Shown piece after piece: positions 10,252 through 19,269 of a stretch of DNA of 64,000 nt; within the stretch, counting starts at the first letter, position 1; each line of letters starts with the position of its first letter. The notes beneath the pieces were generated by a model. It saw only the letters and a program-made list of their open reading frames with translations. It did no database searches and had not been told where the DNA came from. The translations under genes were made by a program, and so were the position numbers. The DNA lies in assembly GCF_900100845.1 (NCBI RefSeq), contig NZ_FNFP01000002.1, positions 486,444-550,443 of the forward strand. Direction: 5' to 3'. Source of the DNA: Natronincola ferrireducens. GTDB taxonomy: Bacteria > Bacillota > Clostridia > Peptostreptococcales > Natronincolaceae.

Positions 10252-10950
10252 CTACATCATATTTTTTTCTTTTAAACTAGTATAAACATTATCACCAATA
10301 ATGATGTGATCTAAAACATCAATACCAATAAGTTTTCCAGCTTCCACCAATCTTTGTGTTATCTTGATATCCTCACGACTTGGTTGAGGATCACCACTAG
10401 GATGATTATGAACCAATACAATAGCAGAACTGCTACGTTTTATGGCTCTTATAAATACTTCTCTAGGATGTACAATGGAGCTATTTAAACTTCCTACCGA
10501 AATGTTTTCTACTGCAATTACCTCATTTTTGGTATTTAAAAGTACTAGATTAAAAAATTCTTTTTTTAAATAACGCATTTCCTCCATTAGTAAATGACTA
10601 ATATCATCAGGTCCTTTTATTTTATAATTATTTGCTTTTGCAGTTAAAGCTATACGTTTACCAAACTCTACAGCTGCAATTATTTGTGCTGATTTTGCTA
10701 ATCCTACTCCTTTTATTTGACTCAATTCTTCAATTGTACAGTCGGTAAAAAAACGTAATCCATCTTTTGTAGCTGCTATTATGCTTTGAGCTAAATCAAT
10801 AGCAGACATTTCTCTTGTTCCGGTTGATAATAAAATTGCTAGAAGTTCTGTATTGGACAAAGTGTCAACGCCATAGTTTAAAAGTTTTTCTCTAGGTCTT
10901 TCACAAGCTGGCATTTTTTTAATTGTAGTATATAAACTACCTCTATCCAT
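10252..10950 (-). CDS. radC: RadC family JAB/MPN-domain protein
   Basis: This 232-residue protein has an N-terminal helix-hairpin-helix-like region (about 60-90, IKGVGLAKSAQIIAAVEFG) and a C-terminal JAB metalloprotease-like fold with the metal motif HNHPSGDPQPSREDI at about 177-191. The original DNA-repair label for RadC is not supported experimentally in general, so the activity is unknown. It lies between maf and mreB, as in many Firmicutes. Confidence 0.92.
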   Translation of the reverse strand: MDRGSLYTTIKKMPACERPREKLLNYGVDTLSNTELLAILLSTGTREMSAIDLAQSIIAATKDGLRFFTDCTIEELSQIKGVGLAKSAQIIAAVEFGKRIALTAKANNYKIKGPDDISHLLMEEMRYLKKEFFNLVLLNTKNEVIAVENISVGSLNSSIVHPREVFIRAIKRSSSAIVLVHNHPSGDPQPSREDIKITQRLVEAGKLIGIDVLDHIIIGDNVYTSLKEKNMM

Positions 10951-10965
10951 ACCACTTCACCCCAA

Positions 10966-11556
10966 TTAAGAAAGATATTTTAAAAGATGAATATTGAAAT
11001 AATGGTTTAGCATTTCTCCTAACTTGTATATAGGCAATCCTACAACATTATAATAATCTCCATCAATTTTTCTAACAAACAAAGATGCTTTCCCTTGTAT
11101 GCCATATCCACCAGCCTTATCCATAGGTTCTCCAGTGGCTATATATTGATTTATCTCTATATCCTCTAATTGTCTAAAGCATACTTTTGTAATCTCATAA
11201 TCCCTTATTTCTTTTTTAGTATGGCAATCTATTAAAGCAAGACCTGTAACCACCTCATGCTGATTACCCGATAACTGTTTAAGCATCCTAAAGGCCTCCA
11301 ATTGATCTTGAGGCTTTCCAAGGATTTGATTGTTAACAACAACCGTGTCAGCCCCTATAACAATGACCTTGTCATTTATTTTGTCAGCAACATTTTTAGC
11401 CTTTTGATAGGCTAATTCAGTTGCAAGGTGATAGGGATCCATGTCTTGATTAAGCTTTTCTTCAATATCACTGGTTATAATTTGAAATTGAACACCTAGA
11501 TTTTCTAATATTTCTTTTCGTCTTGGGGAATTCGAGGCTAATACTATTTTATACAT
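10966..11556 (-). CDS. maf: Maf-like nucleotide pyrophosphatase
   Basis: This 196-residue protein opens with the Maf signature LASNSPRRKEILENLG (about residues 5-20), has the conserved DIEEKL segment and the catalytic-type IVIGADTVVV (about 66-75), and ends normally for the family. Maf proteins hydrolyse non-canonical nucleoside triphosphates and have been linked to septum control. It is encoded between DUF4321 and radC, with gaps of 9 and 15 bases. Confidence 0.94.
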   Translation of the reverse strand: MYKIVLASNSPRRKEILENLGVQFQIITSDIEEKLNQDMDPYHLATELAYQKAKNVADKINDKVIVIGADTVVVNNQILGKPQDQLEAFRMLKQLSGNQHEVVTGLALIDCHTKKEIRDYEITKVCFRQLEDIEINQYIATGEPMDKAGGYGIQGKASLFVRKIDGDYYNVVGLPIYKLGEMLNHYFNIHLLKYLS

Positions 11557-11564
11557 AATTTCAC

Positions 11565-11813
11565 CTACAATTTATTAAATATAATTACTGACAGCAACAG
11601 ACCAATTAAACTAGACACATTAATATCCATTAATAATGTAAGCTTAAGGTAAATAACACCTAAATTAATTTCAAAGTTGTTTAATCCTAATGCTTCAGGT
11701 CCATAGGACAGTATAGGTAGAGTATTGCCTAAAGTAGATGCAATTAAGCCTCCTAATACAACACCAGTAATAATAAGCAGTATCAATATCCAAGGATTAC
11801 GATATTTGCTCAT
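11565..11813 (-). CDS. DUF4321 small membrane protein
   Basis: This 82-residue protein has two predicted transmembrane helices (about 8-28 and 55-80). The RNPWILILLIITGVVLGG start and GLNNFEINLGVIYLKLT segment match the clostridial DUF4321 family. Function is unknown. It is consistently found near maf and mreB, and here it is nine bases upstream of maf, so a cell-envelope role is inferred from context only. Confidence 0.8.
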   Translation of the reverse strand: MSKYRNPWILILLIITGVVLGGLIASTLGNTLPILSYGPEALGLNNFEINLGVIYLKLTLLMDINVSSLIGLLLSVIIFNKL

Positions 11814-11857
11814 ATTTCTCCCCCTTATGTTAATTTTAAAATAAAAATTAACTGATT

Positions 11858-12367
11858 TTATCTTTCAAGATGAATTTTGGCTTTTGATAGTGTGAAATTA
11901 GCCGTTATTCCTATAAAAATTCCTGTAAATATACTGGCCAACATCATAATCGGTAAATATACATAAATTCTTGGGTTGTTTATAATTAGAGCAGCAACAG
12001 TTAACTGAGCAACATTGTGTCCCAATGCTCCAAAAACACTGACCCCTACTAGACTAAAATACTTGTTAAACATTTTGTATACTATCCACATTAATAAAGT
12101 ACTAATAAGAGCTCCTGCCATGCTATACATCATGGAGGTGACAGCCCCCGTGGCTATGCCGGCAATAAATGATCTTAATAGGTTTACTGCTAAAGCATAT
12201 TTAATACCATATATTACCAATGTAATTAGTCCGATAATGTTAGCTAAACCTAGCTTTGCTCCTGGTGCTATGCCTATAAAAGGATTGGGTATAAAACCTT
12301 CAACAATATGAAGGGCCAAGCCTAGGGAAGTTAGCATAGCTAAATGCACTAATTTTTTTGTATTCAT
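11858..12367 (-). CDS. Gx transporter family / heptaprenyl diphosphate synthase component I-like membrane protein
   Basis: This protein of about 169 residues is hydrophobic, with roughly five helices. The family (Pfam Hpre_diP_synt_I) resembles ECF-type substrate-binding subunits and is often called Gx transporter because of repeated Gly-rich helices (GIAPGAKLGLANIIGL). I prefer the ATG at 12367 to the GTG at 12379 because the family normally begins with MNTKKLVHLAMLTSLGLAL. Neither start has a strong ribosome binding site. It lies just downstream of the rnfB terminator, a frequent Rnf neighbour in Clostridia, and upstream of DUF4321. The substrate is unknown. Confidence 0.72.
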   Translation of the reverse strand: MNTKKLVHLAMLTSLGLALHIVEGFIPNPFIGIAPGAKLGLANIIGLITLVIYGIKYALAVNLLRSFIAGIATGAVTSMMYSMAGALISTLLMWIVYKMFNKYFSLVGVSVFGALGHNVAQLTVAALIINNPRIYVYLPIMMLASIFTGIFIGITANFTLSKAKIHLER

Positions 12368-12484
12368 TATTAACCACACTTTCTTATATTCAGCTTAATT
12401 TGTTCATTAGCCCATTAAAAGTTTATCATTAAAGACTTTAAGTTACAAGTAGAAAAAATTTGATATTTTTTCAAAAAAGTTTAA

Positions 12485-12510
12485 CCCTCCAGCACTTTTG
12501 TACTAGAGGG
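12485..12510 (-). terminator. terminator of the rnf operon
   Basis: An 11-bp stem (CCCTCTAGTAC / GTGCTGGAGGG, two G-U pairs, AAAA loop) starts five bases after the rnfB stop on the minus strand and is followed by TTAAACTTTTTT. Confidence 0.85.
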
Positions 12511-12515
12511 CGTTA

Positions 12516-13502
12516 TTAATTCATTTTAATAGACTTTTTAGGACATTTTCCTTCACAGACTCCACAGCCTATACATTTATCTGCTAATACTTTATGCTTT
12601 CCTTTTAATTCACCTTCAATAGCCTCTACAGGACACTGTTTTTTGCAAATAGTACATCCTATACAGGTTTCTTCATCGATAACTGCCTTCTTTCTTTTTT
12701 CTAAATTCCCTTCAATAGCATTTGTTGGGCATTTTTCTACACAAACAAAGCATTGTGTGCATTTTGCATAGTCGATGAAGGCCAAATTATTTTTAAAGTC
12801 AATAGCACCAAAAGGACAGGCTTTTACACATATTTGACATCCAATACATCCAACTTCACATTTTTTTCTTACAATTTTACCACTTTCTTTATTATTACAT
12901 GTGATAACAACGCTTTGGTCATAAGGAACCATATCTATTACATCTTTAGGACATACTTCAATACATTTGCCACAGGCGGTACATTTTTCAGGAATAATTC
13001 TTGCAATTCTTCCTTCAACTATCTCTATAGCATCAAATTGACAGGCCTTTACACAGGTTCCAAAACCTAGACAAGAATAATTGCAAGATTTCTCTCCGCC
13101 TCCACCGACCATAGAAGCAGCTACACAATCATTGATACCATGGTATTCAAATTTATCTCTACACTTCTCCTTATCACCATTACAGATAACCTTAGCAACT
13201 TTTCTAGCACTGGTATCTACTTCTACACCCATGATTTCTGCTAAGGCCTTTGCACAATCAGGACCTCCTACTGGACATCCATCTACAGGTGCTTTCCCTT
13301 CAGCTACTAGTTTAGCAAAGCTATCACATCCAGGTACGCCACAACCTCCACAGTTAGCTCCTGGTAAAGCATCTCTAATGGCAAGGGCCTTTGGATCTAT
13401 TTCAACAGCAAACTTTTGCGATGCATAGGCAAGCCCAGCACCGAAAACTAAGCCTAGGCCACCTAAGCTAACAATGGGGTAAATAATGCTTTGAAAGTTC
13501 AT
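12516..13502 (-). CDS. rnfB: Rnf complex subunit RnfB (polyferredoxin)
   Basis: This 328-residue subunit accepts electrons from reduced ferredoxin. It has an N-terminal membrane helix (about 8-28), a CGGCGVPGCDSF-type cluster motif near residue 50, and then six ferredoxin-type cysteine groups, among them CTACGKCIEVCP, CIGCQICVKACP, CTQCFVCVEKCP, CIGCTICKKQCP and CIGCGVCEGKCP. The number of clusters is at the high end, as seen in acetogen and clostridial RnfB rather than proteobacterial versions. It is the last gene of the operon, just ahead of a strong terminator. Confidence 0.96.
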   Translation of the reverse strand: MNFQSIIYPIVSLGGLGLVFGAGLAYASQKFAVEIDPKALAIRDALPGANCGGCGVPGCDSFAKLVAEGKAPVDGCPVGGPDCAKALAEIMGVEVDTSARKVAKVICNGDKEKCRDKFEYHGINDCVAASMVGGGGEKSCNYSCLGFGTCVKACQFDAIEIVEGRIARIIPEKCTACGKCIEVCPKDVIDMVPYDQSVVITCNNKESGKIVRKKCEVGCIGCQICVKACPFGAIDFKNNLAFIDYAKCTQCFVCVEKCPTNAIEGNLEKRKKAVIDEETCIGCTICKKQCPVEAIEGELKGKHKVLADKCIGCGVCEGKCPKKSIKMN

Positions 13503-13514
13503 AATATCCCTCCT

Positions 13515-14096
13515 TTATACAAGTCCAGCAAATCCTAAAAAGGCCATTGACATCAAACTTGCCGTAATAAGTGCAATGGGAAAACCTTTAAAAGACTTAG
13601 GTACATGAGCTAATTCTAATCTTTCACGTATTGCAGCAAATAAAACAATGGCTAACGAAAACCCTACAGCTGCTCCTATAGCATGCACAATTGTTTCAAT
13701 TAAGTTATAATCCTGTGAAATATTTAAGATAGTTAATCCTAAAACTGCACAGTTAGTAGTAATTAAAGGTAAAAATACTCCTAATGATTGATAAAGTGTA
13801 GGACTACTCTTTTGAATAATCATCTCTACCAGCTGAACTAAAGAAGCAATAACTAGAATAAAAGCTATCGTTTGCATATATTGTATTTCTAGGTTGTCTA
13901 AGATAAATATTTGTACCAAATATGTTATAACAGATGCTAAAGCCATAACAAAGGTAACCGCCATGCCCATGCCAAAGGCTGTTTCTACTTGTTTTGAAAC
14001 ACCTAAGAAAGGACATATTCCTAAAAATCTAGATAATATAAAGTTGTTTACTAAAATGGCACTAACTAAAATAACAAATAATGACGAAACTGACAA
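13515..14096 (-). CDS. rnfA: Rnf complex subunit RnfA
   Basis: This 193-residue integral membrane protein has six helices, with [20 protein letters not shown] near residues 15-34 and [20 protein letters not shown] near 140-160. RnfA and RnfE form the inverted-repeat membrane core around an Fe-S centre through which electrons cross. The start is TTG at 14096, supported by GGGGGG about eight bases upstream. It lies between rnfE and rnfB. Confidence 0.96.
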   Translation of the reverse strand: MSVSSLFVILVSAILVNNFILSRFLGICPFLGVSKQVETAFGMGMAVTFVMALASVITYLVQIFILDNLEIQYMQTIAFILVIASLVQLVEMIIQKSSPTLYQSLGVFLPLITTNCAVLGLTILNISQDYNLIETIVHAIGAAVGFSLAIVLFAAIRERLELAHVPKSFKGFPIALITASLMSMAFLGFAGLV

Positions 14097-14109
14097 ATCC
14101 TACACCCCC

Positions 14110-14712
14110 CTATAATTTATTTAAGTCTTTTGAAGTAAGTTTATTAAATATTGCTAAAAGTATACCTAATGCTAGGAATGCTCCTGGAGGCATTGTCATA
14201 AATCTTGCTGGTTCAAAGCTACTCCAGGTAGCAACTTGACCAAATATTGTTCCAGCACCTAGCCACTCCCTTACAATTCCTAATACTACCAATGCCCCTG
14301 TAAAACCTAAGCCCATTCCCACACCGTCTATCACTGAGCCAAATGTAGAGCTTTTAGAAGCAAAGGATTCTGCTCGAGCTAAAATTAAACAGTTTACAAC
14401 AATCAATGGAATAAATATTCCCAGTGCTGCATTTAATGCTGGTAAGTAAGCCCTCATTAGCATTCCAACCATCGTTACAAATGTAGCAATAACAACAATA
14501 AAGGATGGAATTCTAATCTTACTAGGAATGAAATTCTTTAATAATGAAATAACTGTATTTGAACCTACTAAAACTGCTGTCGTGGCTAAACCCATACCTA
14601 ATCCATTTAATGCAGAGTTGGTTACGGCTAAAGTAGGACACATTCCTAATACCTGTACAAAAACTGGGTTGTCAAAGACAAGTCCCTTCATAAATATTCT
14701 ATTTGGTTTCAC
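14110..14712 (-). CDS. rnfE: Rnf complex subunit RnfE
   Basis: This 200-residue, six-helix paralogue of RnfA has VLGMCPTLAVTNSALNGLGM (about 21-40) carrying the conserved Cys of the membrane Fe-S site and GVGMGLGFTGALVVLGIVRE (about 130-149). It is one half of the RnfA/E core, with the gene between rnfG and rnfA. Spacing of 13-20 bases to each neighbour indicates cotranscription. Confidence 0.96.
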   Translation of the reverse strand: MKPNRIFMKGLVFDNPVFVQVLGMCPTLAVTNSALNGLGMGLATTAVLVGSNTVISLLKNFIPSKIRIPSFIVVIATFVTMVGMLMRAYLPALNAALGIFIPLIVVNCLILARAESFASKSSTFGSVIDGVGMGLGFTGALVVLGIVREWLGAGTIFGQVATWSSFEPARFMTMPPGAFLALGILLAIFNKLTSKDLNKL

Positions 14713-14732
14713 AGTAGTTCACCTCCGATAAT

Positions 14733-15302
14733 TTAGCGGTTTTTTAACAGTTCCTCAAACAAACTGCGGACAGCGTTAACTCCTTCAACAACAGCCTCTG
14801 AAGAAACGGTGGCACCAGAAATTGCTTCAATATATTGAGCCCCACTTTCTCCACCCTTCGTCACAATGAATTCGTCATCTGTAGGTTTATCAAGAAACTG
14901 ATTAGTAAAGGATGCATCAGCAATTTTGGAGCCTAGACCTGGTGTTTCAGTATTATCTCCTATTTTAACACCAGTAATTCTTCCCTCACTGGATATACCA
15001 ACAAGCATTTCTATTCTACCGTCATAACCCTGAGGATTAACTTTTACTGTATAACCTACAGTTTCACCAGCTGTTAACCCTTCGAATACTTCTAAGATAA
15101 GTCTTCTATCCAACAGCTCTTCATCCTCTAGGACATTAAAATCTTCTGCCTCGGGTAATAGAGCTACTAAGGCTTGTCTTGTCTCCTCAAGGGCCCTTTC
15201 TTGAATAATTCCCTGTGTTACATCATTGGTAACTCCTAATATTAAACCAGCAATTGAAGTAATTATTAATAGTATTAAACCTAATTTTATAATTTCACGC
15301 AT
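14733..15302 (-). CDS. rnfG: Rnf complex subunit RnfG (FMN-binding)
   Basis: This 189-residue protein is anchored by an N-terminal helix (about 6-25). The FMN-binding domain ends with SGATVSSEAVVEGVNAVR (about 161-178), where the Thr of S(T)GAT is the covalent FMN attachment residue in the family. It passes electrons between membrane and extracytoplasmic flavins of the complex. Only four bases separate it from rnfD. Confidence 0.96.
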   Translation of the reverse strand: MREIIKLGLILLIITSIAGLILGVTNDVTQGIIQERALEETRQALVALLPEAEDFNVLEDEELLDRRLILEVFEGLTAGETVGYTVKVNPQGYDGRIEMLVGISSEGRITGVKIGDNTETPGLGSKIADASFTNQFLDKPTDDEFIVTKGGESGAQYIEAISGATVSSEAVVEGVNAVRSLFEELLKNR

Positions 15303-15305
15303 TTT

Positions 15306-16265
15306 TTATTTCACCTCCCCAAATACTCTAGGGGTTGTATATCTATCAATTAACGGTGATGCTACATTCATAAGGAGTATAGAAAAGGCTACACCCTCTG
15401 GATAAGCACCATACAATCTAATTAATGCAGTTAACAATCCACATCCAAAAGCAAAATACATTCTTCCTTTTGGTGTAACTGGAGATGAAGAGTAGTCAGT
15501 AGCCATATAGATGGCGCCAATCATTAATCCTCCAGAAAACACATGGTACAGCATATAGGTAATATCAAAGTTACCAAAGAGTAAAGTGAAAATAGCTACC
15601 GTTCCTACATAAATTCCCGGTACTTTCCAAGAAATAACCCCTTTATAAACCAGATAAATTCCACCTAGTATTAAAAGAATAGCGGATGTTTCCCCCATAC
15701 TGCCACTAGTGTTACCTATAATCGTATTAAATAATGGCGGTACATTGGCAGGTACTGTGTTTCCTGTTGCCTTAATAAGAGCTAGAGGTGTTGCAGTAGT
15801 CATTGCATCTACTCCTGGTGTAATCCAATCCGTCATACGGTCTGTCCATGATAGGGTTAAAAATATTCTCCCTGCAAGGGCTGGGTTCATAAAGTTATGG
15901 CCAATACCCCCAAATGCTTGTTTTACAATGGCTATAGCAAAAAAAGAACCAATTACTGGCATCCACCAAGCCGCTGAAGCAGGAATATTTAATGCTAATA
16001 ATAGGCCTGTTACAACGGCACTAAAGTCATTAATTGTCACAGGGCGACCCATCCATTTTTGAACACCTGCTTCCGTAACAACAGCTGTTAATACTGCTAA
16101 TAATATCAGAATAGCAGCATTTGTTTTAAAATAATAGATAGCTGCTACTGTAGCTGGTAATAAAGCAATCACTACATCTAACATAATTCTCTCGGTTGTA
16201 TCATCATCCAATATATGTGGAGAAGAAGATACAATTAGCTTTTCATCCATTGATTTCCCTCCCAT
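15306..16265 (-). CDS. rnfD: Rnf complex subunit RnfD
   Basis: This 319-residue membrane subunit is homologous to NqrB. It carries the covalent-FMN-type motif DAMTTATPLALIK (about 162-174) and the Gly-rich GGIGHNFMNPALAGRIF (about 119-135). It is thought to contribute to ion translocation (Na+ or H+). The coupling ion cannot be read from the sequence. It starts one base after rnfC ends. Confidence 0.96.
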   Translation of the reverse strand: MGGKSMDEKLIVSSSPHILDDDTTERIMLDVVIALLPATVAAIYYFKTNAAILILLAVLTAVVTEAGVQKWMGRPVTINDFSAVVTGLLLALNIPASAAWWMPVIGSFFAIAIVKQAFGGIGHNFMNPALAGRIFLTLSWTDRMTDWITPGVDAMTTATPLALIKATGNTVPANVPPLFNTIIGNTSGSMGETSAILLILGGIYLVYKGVISWKVPGIYVGTVAIFTLLFGNFDITYMLYHVFSGGLMIGAIYMATDYSSSPVTPKGRMYFAFGCGLLTALIRLYGAYPEGVAFSILLMNVASPLIDRYTTPRVFGEVK

Positions 16266-17600
16266 TTATTTGTTTTTCTTTTGTTCTCTTTTTTTAGCGA
16301 TAATTTGATTTTTAGCTACTCTTATAGATGGTAGCAATGGTCTTCTTGAAGGACAAACATAAGAGCATGATCCACATTCAATACAATCTAATGCCCTATA
16401 GTTTTCTGCATGTTCTATTCTATTGGCCAATGAATTTTCACTAATATACACTGGTTGAAGGTTGGCAGGACATATTTCAACACATCTTGCACATCGTATG
16501 CAGTTAGAAGGGTTAGGTAGTTGGGCCCCTTCCTTATCAAAAACTAATACACCAGATGTTCCTTTTACAGCAGGTATTTCATCAGTGTGTTGAGCACTGC
16601 CCATCATAGGTCCACCTAAAATAAGCTTTCCTGGCGTTGTAGCATATCCTCCACACTGTTGAATTAATTCTTTAATTGGAGTACCTATTTTCACACTTAA
16701 ATTTTTAGGATTTTTTACAGCAGTTCCAGTGATAGTTGTAATTCTATCAATTAAAGGCATTCCCGTTTTAATGGTTTTAGCTATTTGTGCAGCTGTTCCC
16801 ACATTGCTTACAATAACCCCTACTTCCATTGGTAAACCACCAGAAGGAACTTCTTTATTTGTAATAGCATATATTAACTGTTTTTCCCCACCTTGAGGAT
16901 ATTTTGTCTGTAATGCTACCACTTTTATATTTGATTCCTTTTCTATAGCCTTTAACATCTTTTCAATAGCATCAGGCTTATTGTTTTCAATGCCTATATA
17001 GGCATTTTTTACCCCTACTGCCTTCATCATCGCTTTTAATCCATATACAATTTCTTCGGAACTCTCCAGCATTAAACGGTGGTCAGCAGTTAAGTAGGGT
17101 TCGCATTCTGCCCCATTCAATATAATTGTATCTATTTTCTTTTCTGGAGGAGGTGATAATTTTACATGGGTTGGAAAAGTAGCACCACCCATCCCAACAA
17201 TACCAGCTTCCTTTATAATTTCAGTAATTTCTTTTGGTTCCAGACCCTCAATATCACCTTTTGGTTGAATAGATGGATCTATTTCATTTTTCCCATCTGA
17301 TTCAATGGTTATTGCTAAACCTTCGTTTCCTGTTGCAATAGGAACATCGCTAATTGCTTTAACAGTCCCAGATACACTGGAGTGTACAGGTGCCGATACA
17401 AAACCTTGAGCCTCACCAATTTTTTGTCCAACCTTTACTTCATCTCCCACTTTTACAATAGGTTCACAGGGTGCACCTATATGTTGTTGCATAGGTATAA
17501 CCACCACAGATGGCTCAGCTGCTTTTTCAATATTCAATCTAGCAGTTGATTCCTTAGCTTCTGGTGGATGAATACCTCCCCTAAAAGTTAAAAACTTCAT
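16266..17600 (-). CDS. rnfC: Rnf complex subunit RnfC (NADH side)
   Basis: This protein of about 444 residues carries the NADH/FMN-binding SLBB-containing core and two 4Fe-4S motifs near the C-terminus, CIRCARCVEICPANLQP and CIECGSCSYVCPSRRPL. It reduces NAD+ with electrons delivered from ferredoxin. An in-frame GTG lies 12 bases further upstream (17612), but it would overlap the AAGGGG ribosome binding site. The ATG at 17600 gives the canonical MKFLTFRGGIHPPEAKE start. It is the first gene of the rnf operon. Confidence 0.95.
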   Translation of the reverse strand: MKFLTFRGGIHPPEAKESTARLNIEKAAEPSVVVIPMQQHIGAPCEPIVKVGDEVKVGQKIGEAQGFVSAPVHSSVSGTVKAISDVPIATGNEGLAITIESDGKNEIDPSIQPKGDIEGLEPKEITEIIKEAGIVGMGGATFPTHVKLSPPPEKKIDTIILNGAECEPYLTADHRLMLESSEEIVYGLKAMMKAVGVKNAYIGIENNKPDAIEKMLKAIEKESNIKVVALQTKYPQGGEKQLIYAITNKEVPSGGLPMEVGVIVSNVGTAAQIAKTIKTGMPLIDRITTITGTAVKNPKNLSVKIGTPIKELIQQCGGYATTPGKLILGGPMMGSAQHTDEIPAVKGTSGVLVFDKEGAQLPNPSNCIRCARCVEICPANLQPVYISENSLANRIEHAENYRALDCIECGSCSYVCPSRRPLLPSIRVAKNQIIAKKREQKKNK

Positions 17601-17638
17601 TTGTATTTTCACCCCTTATTTGATTTTATGAAATAGGT

Positions 17639-17736
17639 ATTATAAATTTATAAATCTAGATACAATTGTATCTAGTAAAATTGTATACTGTATATCTTAA
17701 ACATTATATTTATAGGATAATAATTATTATCCTATA
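17639..17736 (-). promoter_or_regulatory. rnf operon control region with two perfect palindromes
   Basis: Upstream of rnfC lie a perfect 20-bp palindrome (17656-17675, half-site CTAGATACAA), a copy of ATACTGTAT at 17685-17693, and a perfect 26-bp palindrome (17711-17736, half-site TATAGGATAATAA). A TATAAT is present on the minus strand at 17639-17644, with TTGTAT 15 bases further up that overlaps the first palindrome. The GATAAT/ATTATC core of the longer palindrome resembles Fur/PerR-family operators. The regulator is not identified. The rest of 17613-17958 shows no gene. Confidence 0.5.
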
Positions 17737-17872
17737 ATATCCTTCTTATGCTACATTTTATTCCTTTCTATTGAAGGTAATTTGATTTATTTGTGGTTTA
17801 CTGTTTGGAATAAAGGAGATTTTAACGTTATCAAGAGGACTGTAAGGTTTGTGAACGCACGTTCCTAGATTT

Positions 17873-17910
17873 TGTTAAAAACTTGATTATTGTAATCGTA
17901 ATTTAACAAG
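17873..17910. repeat. nested inverted repeat between rnf and the signalling cassette
   Basis: TTGTTAAA and TTTAACAA flank an inner GATTA-TTG-TAATC inverted repeat. The outer halves resemble Rex half-sites (TTGTTAA), but the spacing is far larger than the Rex consensus. It may equally be a weak terminator for the gene ending at 17959. Confidence 0.3.
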
Positions 17911-17958
17911 AACTATTATACAATAAATTCTTTATAATTGCCATGCTATTATAAAAGT

Positions 17959-18504
17959 TTAAGTTTTAACAATGTTTAGCAACTCTTTTTTTATGTATTC
18001 TCTCATCCACTCAATCACTCTAATATCACTAATAGGCAGTCCTTTAAGGATTTTCTTAACTTCTCGTGTATTTAAGCAAAAACTATTATTATTATAGTAA
18101 TGGGTATATATATAATCCATATCATTTTCTGTCATTAATAAAGTTGCAATTGTATCTTCTATACTCCCTAAGGGCGCTCTATCAATATGACTGTATTGGA
18201 AGGTAGCTTCTAGCCTAGTACCCTTTCCTTTTTCCGAATCAATTTTAAAGCTTCCATTACACTGTACTGCGGCAGCTTTAAATAAGGATATACCTAACCC
18301 TACTTTCCTTGTGGTTCTTGTAGTAAAAAAGGGGTCCTCTACCTTTTTTAAGGTATCTTCATCCATTCCAACGCCATTGTCAATAATTTTAATAGTCATT
18401 AAGTCTTCAATAATATCCTCACAAACTGTAATTTCTACTAAGCTAGCCTCTGCTTTAATAGAATTTTGTACGAGGTCTAATATATGTAGCGCTAATTCCT
18501 TCAA
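17959..18504 (-). CDS. HATPase-domain ATP-binding protein (hydrogenase-associated type)
   Basis: This 181-residue protein consists of a GHKL ATPase domain: N box HILDLVQNSIKA (7-18), G1 box DNGVGMD, F box EDPFFTTR and G2 box KVGLGISLF (about 85-93), plus a helical C-terminal tail. No phospho-accepting His domain is present, so it is not a complete kinase. In Clostridia and Thermotogales the same protein type sits in operons with PHP, DRTGG and RsbW-like genes beside electron-bifurcating hydrogenase genes. Here it is the last gene of the cassette and rnf follows. Activity is unknown. Confidence 0.72.
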   Translation of the reverse strand: MKELALHILDLVQNSIKAEASLVEITVCEDIIEDLMTIKIIDNGVGMDEDTLKKVEDPFFTTRTTRKVGLGISLFKAAAVQCNGSFKIDSEKGKGTRLEATFQYSHIDRAPLGSIEDTIATLLMTENDMDYIYTHYYNNNSFCLNTREVKKILKGLPISDIRVIEWMREYIKKELLNIVKT

Positions 18505-18552
18505 ACTTTTTCCCCCTTATCAAAATGTTTATCCTATTAAAAAGATTATAGT

Positions 18553-19269
18553 CTACTTAATAGGATAAAGGGCAGCTAAAATATCTTGAATTTTTTTACT
18601 GGATGTTTTAATAAAAAATTCTCTTTCTAATATTTCTCCTAGGGCGTGGGCATCGGAGCTAATAATCTTATTATACTTAGCAAGGTATGGATGTCGTTTA
18701 GTTAAATTGGTGTAATCACAATTTTTCGTAATTTCCACTGTTTTTAAACAAAAGTCTGGGGAAATGAATCCTAAGTTAGAAAGAATACTAAAGCTATTTC
18801 TATCAATATGAGCTGGTATTGGAATACCCCCTAACCCCTTTATTTCCCTAATAATTTCTTTAAGAGGTAAGTTAATTGCATTAATAAGTAAATAATTGTA
18901 ATCCTCTACAATATTATCGTCCTCATCGTATATATATTGATTTCCAAATAATTTTGGGCTGTTGGGCGCTTTGGGTAGTGTATCATCTAGTATCAGTTGA
19001 AATTCAAGGGCAGCACTTATATTTTGAAATAGTGCCAGTAGGTGAACCTCTTCTTTTGTAGTTATTTCTATACCTGGAATACATATAATATTGTGCTTTT
19101 TAGCTACATTCACAAAACTTCTGAGGTTTTTAGTAGAGTTATGGTCTGTAATAGCTATAGCATCTAATCCTTTTAAAACAGCCATTTGTATGATGTTATT
19201 TGGAGTCATATCATTACTTGAGCAAGGAGATAAACCACTGTGTATATGAAGATCAACTGCTATTGTCAT
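18553..19269 (-). CDS. PHP-domain phosphoesterase-like protein
   Basis: This 238-residue protein has the PHP motifs DLHIHSGLSPC (6-16), AITDHNS (about 38-44), a central PGIEIT(T)KEEVHLLALF and C-terminal SSDAHALGE, which together give the His/Asp metal ligands. PHP proteins hydrolyse phosphoesters, but the substrate here is unknown. Its ATG overlaps the stop of the upstream DRTGG gene by four bases, so translation is probably coupled. Confidence 0.8.
   Translation of the reverse strand: MTIAVDLHIHSGLSPCSSNDMTPNNIIQMAVLKGLDAIAITDHNSTKNLRSFVNVAKKHNIICIPGIEITTKEEVHLLALFQNISAALEFQLILDDTLPKAPNSPKLFGNQYIYDEDDNIVEDYNYLLINAINLPLKEIIREIKGLGGIPIPAHIDRNSFSILSNLGFISPDFCLKTVEITKNCDYTNLTKRHPYLAKYNKIISSDAHALGEILEREFFIKTSSKKIQDILAALYPIK

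Noticed and set aside
17601..17612. GTG at 17612 as the rnfC start
   Set aside because: It overlaps the AAGGGG ribosome binding site. The ATG at 17600 gives the canonical RnfC N-terminus.
17873..17910. Rex operator upstream of the rnf region
   Set aside because: The TTGTTAA half-sites are separated by about 22 bases, far from the Rex spacing.
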